Below are positions 63,601 to 64,000 of a stretch of DNA of 64,000 nucleotides, piece by piece (within the stretch, counting starts at the first letter, position 1; each line of letters starts with the position of its first letter). The translations under genes were made by a program, and so were the position numbers. The notes under the pieces were generated by a model. It saw only the letters and a list, made by a program, of their open reading frames with translations. It was not told the DNA's origin and did no database searches. The stretch comes from Chaetorhynchus papuensis (taxonomy: Eukaryota; Chordata; Aves; Passeriformes; Rhipiduridae). The DNA lies in NCBI GenBank assembly GCA_013396525.1, contig VWYX01000358.1, forward strand, positions 62,001-126,000, written 5' to 3'.

Positions 63601-64000
63601 CTGTTTCCTTGTCACAAGTTCCTTGCTGCAGCAGACTGAGAACACCAGCACTGGTCTTGCTCCATGGCCTTTGCTCAGTGTTTGTGGCTATTTATAACCT
63701 GCCTTTTGTGCATCTTGCAGCAAGATATTTCTATAGACATGTTTCATTCAAAGGACTGTTGGGTGGAAAGTTGCTTATCTTTTCCTTTTTTTTTAAATTT
63801 TTCTTGACAGTGGTAGCTTGTTTTTAGCATCCTAACTTTTGGTTCAAGACTTCTGTAACTATTGCTACAAAGTTTTGCCTATTTGTGCTGAGCAGTTTGC
63901 CTCTCCACGTGACTAAATTAACAATAGGACTGCTTTGTTTTCACTGCATTGATTTTGTGTCTAGTGGAAACACTCTGTGTATGTAGAACCACTACGAAAG
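60611..64000 (+). other. GRIN2A intron sequence to end of window
   Basis: No exon recognised. A pyrimidine-rich tract lies at about 61677-61730. Part of 60611-61220 could belong to the neighbouring LTR-like element or its internal region, but no coding similarity was seen. Confidence 0.6.

Overview
The window reads as vertebrate nuclear DNA, most likely from a bird. Evidence is interrupted coding exons with GT/AG borders, wide AT-rich non-coding stretches, three fragments resembling avian CR1 LINEs, and LTR-type elements resembling avian endogenous retroviruses. It is gene-poor. Two protein-coding genes lie on the + strand: EMP2 (four coding exons, complete 167-residue product, about 7.4-10.9 kb) and the 5' end of GRIN2A (CpG-island promoter, inferred leader exons and first coding exon, about 51-54.4 kb). 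The pairing matches human 16p13, where EMP2 lies upstream of GRIN2A on the same strand with ATF7IP2 between them in opposite orientation. This excludes the paralogous EMP1/GRIN2B locus. Layout: 1-7380 is EMP2 upstream or intron-1 sequence with one CR1 fragment. 7381-10941 holds the EMP2 coding exons, followed by 3' UTR with possible polyadenylation signals at about 11.25, 13.09 and 13.40 kb. At 14.78-15.18 kb on the - strand there is a decayed copy of the C-terminal fibronectin-III region of ATF7IP2. It sits in the place and orientation expected for that gene but carries three stops and a compensating pair of frameshifts. 17.4-18.24 kb is an LTR on the - strand with TATA box, polyadenylation signal and five 53-bp enhancer-like repeats, followed by a CR1 3' end. 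18.6-50.4 kb is mostly featureless intergenic DNA. 50.86-52.9 kb is a CpG island. 54.0 kb carries the first coding exon of GRIN2A, and 54.4-64 kb is its first coding intron, with another CR1 and another LTR-like element. The most notable observations are: the ATF7IP2 relic; replacement of the two zinc-site histidines near the N terminus of GluN2A by Arg and Lys; and a GRIN2A leader whose inferred splicing creates a 140-residue upstream ORF ending 26 nt before the start codon, plus a second upstream ORF overlapping that start. No operons, CRISPR arrays, tRNA or rRNA genes were seen. All gene names come from recognising protein sequence by eye; no database search was run.
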